Below are positions 44,091 through 47,916 of a DNA stretch of 47,916 bases, piece by piece. Each line of letters begins with the position of its first letter. Within the stretch, counting starts at the first letter, position 1. The stretch is from Streptomyces globisporus (lineage in GTDB: Bacteria > Actinomycetota > Actinomycetes > Streptomycetales > Streptomycetaceae). The stretch spans positions 1 through 47,916 of the forward strand of contig NZ_QWFA01000030.1 in the NCBI RefSeq assembly GCF_003501885.1, written 5' to 3'. Below the pieces are notes generated by a model, which ran no database searches, was not told the DNA's origin, and saw nothing but the letters and a program-made list of their open reading frames with translations. The translations under genes were made by a program, and so were the position numbers.

Positions 44091-45060
44091 GCCGCAGACC
44101 CCGGACGAAGCGATCTCCCAGGCGGGCGCCGGCGGCGCGACGGACCTCGCCATGGAGGAGGGCACCAGCCTGGAGAAGAACCCGGGCGGCCCCGACGGCA
44201 CCGGGCCCGCCGGAAAGCCGCGCAGCCTCTGGTCGGACGCCTGGCGCGACCTGCGCCGCAACCCGGTCTTCATCATCTCCTCGCTGGTCATCCTCTTCCT
44301 GGTGATCATCTCGATCTGGCCCTCGCTCATCGCGAGCGGCGACCCCCTCCAGGCCAACCTGGACGACGCCCAGAAGGGCTCCGAGCCCGGCCACCCCTTC
44401 GGCTTCGACCCGCAGGGCCGCGACGTCTACACCCGCGTCGTCTACGGCACCCGCACCTCGGTGACCGTCGGCGTCTGCGCCACCCTCGGCGTCGCGATCC
44501 TCGGCAGCGTCCTCGGCGGACTCGCGGGCTTCTTCGGCGGCTGGTGGGACTCGATCCTCTCCCGCCTCACCGACGTCTTCTTCGGCATCCCCGTCGTCCT
44601 CGGCGGTCTGGTCTTCCTCTCCGTCGTCACCAGCTCGACCGTCTGGCCCGTCGTCGGATTCATCGTCCTGCTCGGCTGGCCCCAGATCGCCCGCATCGCC
44701 CGCGGCTCGGTCATCACCGCCAAACAGAACGACTACGTCCAGGCGGCCCGCGCGCTGGGCGCCTCCAACTCCCGCATGATGCTGCGCCACATCACCCCGA
44801 ACGCCATCGCGCCCGTCATCGTCGTGGCGACCATCGCGCTCGGCACGTACATCTCGCTGGAGGCCACTCTGTCCTTCCTCGGCGTCGGCCTGAAGGACCC
44901 GGCCGTCTCCTGGGGCATCGACATCTCCGCGGCCGCCAACTACATCCGCAACGCCCCGCACATGCTGCTCTGGCCCGCCGGAGCGCTGGCGGTCACCGTG
45001 CTCGCGTTCATCATGCTCGGCGACGCGGTGCGCGACGCCCTCGACCCCAAGCTGCGCTGA
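44083..45060 (+). CDS. Oligopeptide ABC transporter permease (OppC-type), operon 2
   Basis: 325 residues. The cytoplasmic tail KPRSLWSDAWRDLRRNPVFIISSLVILFL matches the paralogue in operon 1. The external loop has GFDPQGRDVYTRVVYGTRTS, the EAA loop is QNDYVQAARALGASNSRMMLRHITPNAIAP, and the end is DAVRDALDPKLR. It forms the channel with the preceding OppB. Confidence 0.93.
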   Translation: MPEPQTPDEAISQAGAGGATDLAMEEGTSLEKNPGGPDGTGPAGKPRSLWSDAWRDLRRNPVFIISSLVILFLVIISIWPSLIASGDPLQANLDDAQKGSEPGHPFGFDPQGRDVYTRVVYGTRTSVTVGVCATLGVAILGSVLGGLAGFFGGWWDSILSRLTDVFFGIPVVLGGLVFLSVVTSSTVWPVVGFIVLLGWPQIARIARGSVITAKQNDYVQAARALGASNSRMMLRHITPNAIAPVIVVATIALGTYISLEATLSFLGVGLKDPAVSWGIDISAAANYIRNAPHMLLWPAGALAVTVLAFIMLGDAVRDALDPKLR

Positions 45061-45073
45061 GGAGCCGGTTGCC

Positions 45074-46051
45074 ATGTTGCTCGAAGTGCGCGATCTGTAC
45101 GTGGAGTTCCACACCCGCGAAGGCGTCGCCAAGGCCGTCAACGGAGTCAACTACTCGGTGGCCGAGGGCGAGACGCTCGCCGTCCTCGGCGAGTCCGGCT
45201 CCGGCAAGTCCGTCACCGCCCAGGCCGTCATGGGCATCCTCGACATGCCGCCCGGGAAGATCACCGGCGGGGAGATCCTCTTCAAGGACCAGGACCTGCT
45301 GAAGCTCAAGGCGGACGAGCGGCGGAGGATCCGCGGCCAGGAGATGGCCATGATCTTCCAGGACGCCCTGTCCTCGCTGAATCCGGTCCTCACCGTCGGC
45401 CAGCAGCTCGCCGAGATGTTCGTCGTGCACCGCGGCATGTCCCGCAAGGACGCCAGGGCCAAGGCGGTCGAGCTGATGGACCGGGTCCGCATCCCCGCCG
45501 CCAAAGAACGCGTCAACCAGTATCCGCACCAGTTCTCCGGCGGGATGCGCCAGCGCATCATGATCGCCATGGCGATGGCCCTCGAACCGTCCCTGATCAT
45601 CGCCGACGAGCCCACCACCGCCCTCGACGTCACCGTCCAGGCCCAGGTCATGGACCTCCTCGCGGAACTCCAGCGCGAGCTGAACATGGGCCTCATCCTG
45701 ATCACCCACGACCTCGGCGTCGTCGCCGACGTCGCGGACAAGATCGCCGTGATGTACGCGGGCCGCATCGTCGAGACCGCCCCCGTCCACGAGATCTACA
45801 AGGCACCCGCCCACCCGTACACCAAGGGTCTCCTCCAGTCGATCCCGCGCCTGGACCAGAAGGGCCGGGAGCTGTACGCGATCAAGGGCCTGCCGCCCAA
45901 CCTCACCCGCATCCCGCCCGGCTGCGCCTTCAACCCCCGCTGCCCGATGGCCCAGGACGTGTGCCGCAGCGACGTGCCGCCGCTCTACGAGGTCGACGAA
46001 CAGCGCCGGAGCGCCTGCCACTTCTGGAAGGAGACGCTCGATGCACGCTGA
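45074..46051 (+). CDS. Oligopeptide ABC transporter ATPase (OppD-type), operon 2
   Basis: 325 residues from ATG 45074, with GGAG upstream. It lacks the about 25-residue N-terminal extension of the operon 1 OppD and begins at [20 protein letters not shown]. Walker A GESGSGKS, signature FSGGMRQR, Walker B LIIADEP and H-loop ITHDLG are intact. The Cys-rich end has [18 protein letters not shown] and ACHFW. It overlaps the next gene by 11 bases. Confidence 0.93.
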   Translation: MLLEVRDLYVEFHTREGVAKAVNGVNYSVAEGETLAVLGESGSGKSVTAQAVMGILDMPPGKITGGEILFKDQDLLKLKADERRRIRGQEMAMIFQDALSSLNPVLTVGQQLAEMFVVHRGMSRKDARAKAVELMDRVRIPAAKERVNQYPHQFSGGMRQRIMIAMAMALEPSLIIADEPTTALDVTVQAQVMDLLAELQRELNMGLILITHDLGVVADVADKIAVMYAGRIVETAPVHEIYKAPAHPYTKGLLQSIPRLDQKGRELYAIKGLPPNLTRIPPGCAFNPRCPMAQDVCRSDVPPLYEVDEQRRSACHFWKETLDAR

Positions 46052-47255
46052 CCGCGACAGGAGTGCGGGGACCGGCGAGGGCGCGGCCGGCTCCACCCTC
46101 CTCTCCAAGGCGAACGAGGACGCCACCGCCCCCTACGTCGAGGGCGACCCGATCCTCCAGGTGCGCGGCCTCGCCAAGCACTACCCGCTGACCCAGGGCA
46201 TCCTCTTCAAGCGGCAGATCGGCGCGGTCAGGGCCGTCGACGGCGTCGACTTCGACCTCTACGCGGGCGAGACGCTCGGCATCGTGGGGGAGTCGGGCTG
46301 CGGCAAGTCCACCGTCGCCAAGATGCTCGTCCACCTGGAACGCCCCACCGCCGGGGCGATCCGCTACAAGGGCGAGGACATCTCCAAGCTGTCCGGCCGG
46401 GCGCTGAAGGCGGTGCGCCGCAACATCCAGATGGTGTTCCAGGACCCGTACACCTCGCTGAACCCGCGGATGACGGTCGGCGACATCATCGGGGAGCCGT
46501 ACGAGATCCACCCCGAGGTCGCCCCGAAGGGCAGCCGCCGCCAGAAGGTCCAGGACCTGCTCGACGTCGTCGGGCTCAACCCGGAGTACATCAACCGCTA
46601 TCCGCACCAGTTCTCCGGCGGCCAGCGCCAGCGCATCGGCATCGCGCGCGGCCTCGCCCTCAACCCGGAGATCATCGTCGCCGACGAACCGGTCTCCGCG
46701 CTCGACGTCTCCGTCCAGGCCCAGGTGGTCAACCTGCTGGACCGGCTCCAGGCGGAGTTCAACCTCAGCTTCGTCTTCATCGCGCACGACCTGTCCATCG
46801 TCCGGCACATCTCCGACCGGGTCGGCGTGATGTACCTGGGCCGGATCGTGGAGATCGGCTCCGACGCGGAGATCTACGACCACCCCACCCACCCGTACAC
46901 CCAGGCGCTGCTGTCCGCCGTCCCCGTCCCCGACCCGACCGCCCGCGAACACCGGGAACGGATCATCCTGCACGGCGACGTCCCCTCGCCCGCCAACATC
47001 CCCTCCGGCTGCCGCTTCCGCACCCGCTGCTGGAAGGCCCAGGAGCGGTGCGAACTGGAGGTCCCGCTGCTGGCGGTCCCCGCGGAGTTCCGGCTCGTGG
47101 ACACCCCGGCCCGGCACGACTCGGCCTGCCACTTCGCAGAGGAGAAGCATGTGGTGCCGACGGAGGCGGAGTTGGAGATCCCGGGACCCGCAGAGGCCCC
47201 GGGGCCGGACGAGCCGGAGGAACAGCCGGGGGCCGGGGAGGACGAAACGCCATGA
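46041..47255 (+). CDS. Oligopeptide ABC transporter ATPase (OppF-type), operon 2
   Basis: 404 residues. [20 protein letters not shown], Walker [31 protein letters not shown], signature FSGGQRQR, Walker B IIVADEP and H-loop IAHDLS are present. The four-Cys end is [16 protein letters not shown] and ACHFAEEK. It carries an extra acidic, Pro-rich tail of about 35 residues ([17 protein letters not shown]) absent from operon 1. It is the last gene of operon 2. Confidence 0.93.
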   Translation: MHADRDRSAGTGEGAAGSTLLSKANEDATAPYVEGDPILQVRGLAKHYPLTQGILFKRQIGAVRAVDGVDFDLYAGETLGIVGESGCGKSTVAKMLVHLERPTAGAIRYKGEDISKLSGRALKAVRRNIQMVFQDPYTSLNPRMTVGDIIGEPYEIHPEVAPKGSRRQKVQDLLDVVGLNPEYINRYPHQFSGGQRQRIGIARGLALNPEIIVADEPVSALDVSVQAQVVNLLDRLQAEFNLSFVFIAHDLSIVRHISDRVGVMYLGRIVEIGSDAEIYDHPTHPYTQALLSAVPVPDPTAREHRERIILHGDVPSPANIPSGCRFRTRCWKAQERCELEVPLLAVPAEFRLVDTPARHDSACHFAEEKHVVPTEAELEIPGPAEAPGPDEPEEQPGAGEDETP

Positions 47256-47356
47256 ACCGGCGTCAGCATCGTTAACAAGGAGGCAACTCCGCCGTCGCCG
47301 CTCCGATATACGAACGCCCCATGCTGGACAACGTACGGCCGTGCGGGTGCCGTGGT

Positions 47357-47389
47357 CCGGCCGGAGCGTCGTCCTGGCGCTCCGGCCGG
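47357..47389 (+). terminator. Terminator of opp operon 2
   Basis: CCGGCCGGAGCG (47357-47368) pairs perfectly with CGCTCCGGCCGG (47378-47389) around a 9-base loop, about 100 bases past the last stop. Confidence 0.78.
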
Positions 47390-47459
47390 TCGCCCGCCGC
47401 CACCGCCCCGCCCCCCGAACGCACTTGTTCATCCGTTCAGGGCAATGGAGTATCAGCGG

Positions 47460-47916
47460 GTGACACTTACACGGGGAGCAAGAATCACCGGCGCCGTTCT
47501 GTGCGCGGTGCTGGCACTGATGGTCGTGGCCTGGATCGGGCGGGACATACAGGCCGCCGACGGACCGGGGCCGGTCTGGGAGTACTGGTCGGGCACCGCG
47601 AACCTCCAGGACGTCGTGCGGCCCACCACCACCTCCACCAGCCTCGTCCTGCTGCTGGCCGCCGCCGCCGCCGCTGTGGCGGCACTCCGCTCGGCCTCCG
47701 CGGCCTCGGTCCTGATCGTCACCGGCGTCGTCACCTTCGTCCTGCGGCTGCCCGGAGTCTGGACCGTCGCCGACGCCGCGGCCCCGGAGGAGCTCCGCGA
47801 CCGGGCGCTGCTCACCACGTACGCCGCGCTGGTGGCCGGGCTCGCCCTGATCGTCGTGGGGGCGGTGGGCCGCCGCCCCGTGCCGCAGGGCGGGGAGCCC
47901 GGCCACCAGCGCGGCG
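47460..47916 (+). CDS. Multi-helix membrane protein of unknown function (partial, 3' end outside window)
   Basis: The frame is open from GTG 47460 to the window edge, about 152 residues. It has four hydrophobic segments: ITGAVLCAVLALMVVAWIG, SLVLLLAAAAAAVAALRS, ASVLIVTGVVTFVLRLPGVW and LLTTYAALVAGLALIVVGAV. GTG 47460 has GGAG nine bases upstream; ATG 47445 is in frame but its purine stretch is too close. No family is recognised. The opposite-strand frame here is a shadow, without helices. Confidence 0.6.
   Translation, partial: MTLTRGARITGAVLCAVLALMVVAWIGRDIQAADGPGPVWEYWSGTANLQDVVRPTTTSTSLVLLLAAAAAAVAALRSASAASVLIVTGVVTFVLRLPGVWTVADAAAPEELRDRALLTTYAALVAGLALIVVGAVGRRPVPQGGEPGHQRG

Overview
The window is high-GC DNA with the codon bias, GTG starts, lipobox lipoproteins and regulator families (DUF397/DUF5753 remnants, SpoIIE-type PP2C phosphatases, SpoIIAB-like ATPases) of a Streptomyces-type actinomycete chromosome. 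I see no tRNA, rRNA, insertion sequence, prophage or CRISPR array. It looks like ordinary chromosome with several decayed genes.

Left part (1-19.9 kb): a mosaic of small transcription units. A TPM-domain protein runs off the left edge. Next comes a two-gene membrane glycosylation unit (GT2-GtrA fusion plus DUF6056-type membrane protein), then a DUF6301/TY-Chap-like protein, a hotdog thioesterase, a MerR regulator fused to a methyltransferase, and an aldehyde dehydrogenase. A 5'-truncated 2H phosphoesterase sits downstream of a class F sortase and of a secreted protein whose membrane anchor is frameshifted. These are followed by an anti-sigma-type ATPase, a FUSC-type transporter, a Zn D-Ala-D-Ala carboxypeptidase, a MarR regulator, a PP2C phosphatase, a deazaflavin-dependent reductase, a DUF6980 protein, a GNAT acetyltransferase, DUF5753/DUF397 remnants and an LtrA-like membrane protein.

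Middle part (19.9-29.9 kb): a sugar-utilisation region. On the minus strand a sugar-binding lipoprotein and two permeases are followed by a GH1 beta-glucosidase and a Tat-exported glucoamylase-like (GH144-like) enzyme. No ATPase gene is present, so a shared one such as MsiK is presumably used. An acetyl-xylan-esterase-type hydrolase, a GAF-PP2C phosphatase and a LacI regulator lie beside it. The LacI promoter and the transporter promoter carry the same operator core, TGWAAGCGCATWCA, which suggests one regulon. Four tandem hairpin-forming repeats lie between the two hydrolase genes.

Right part (30.2-47.9 kb): a peptide-binding lipoprotein with a large charged insert, typA (BipA GTPase), then two complete oligopeptide ABC transporter operons in tandem. 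Both have the order lipoprotein, permease, permease, ATPase, ATPase, with matching overlap junctions and a hairpin after each binding-protein gene. This points to an operon-scale duplication. The window ends in a membrane protein that runs off the right edge.
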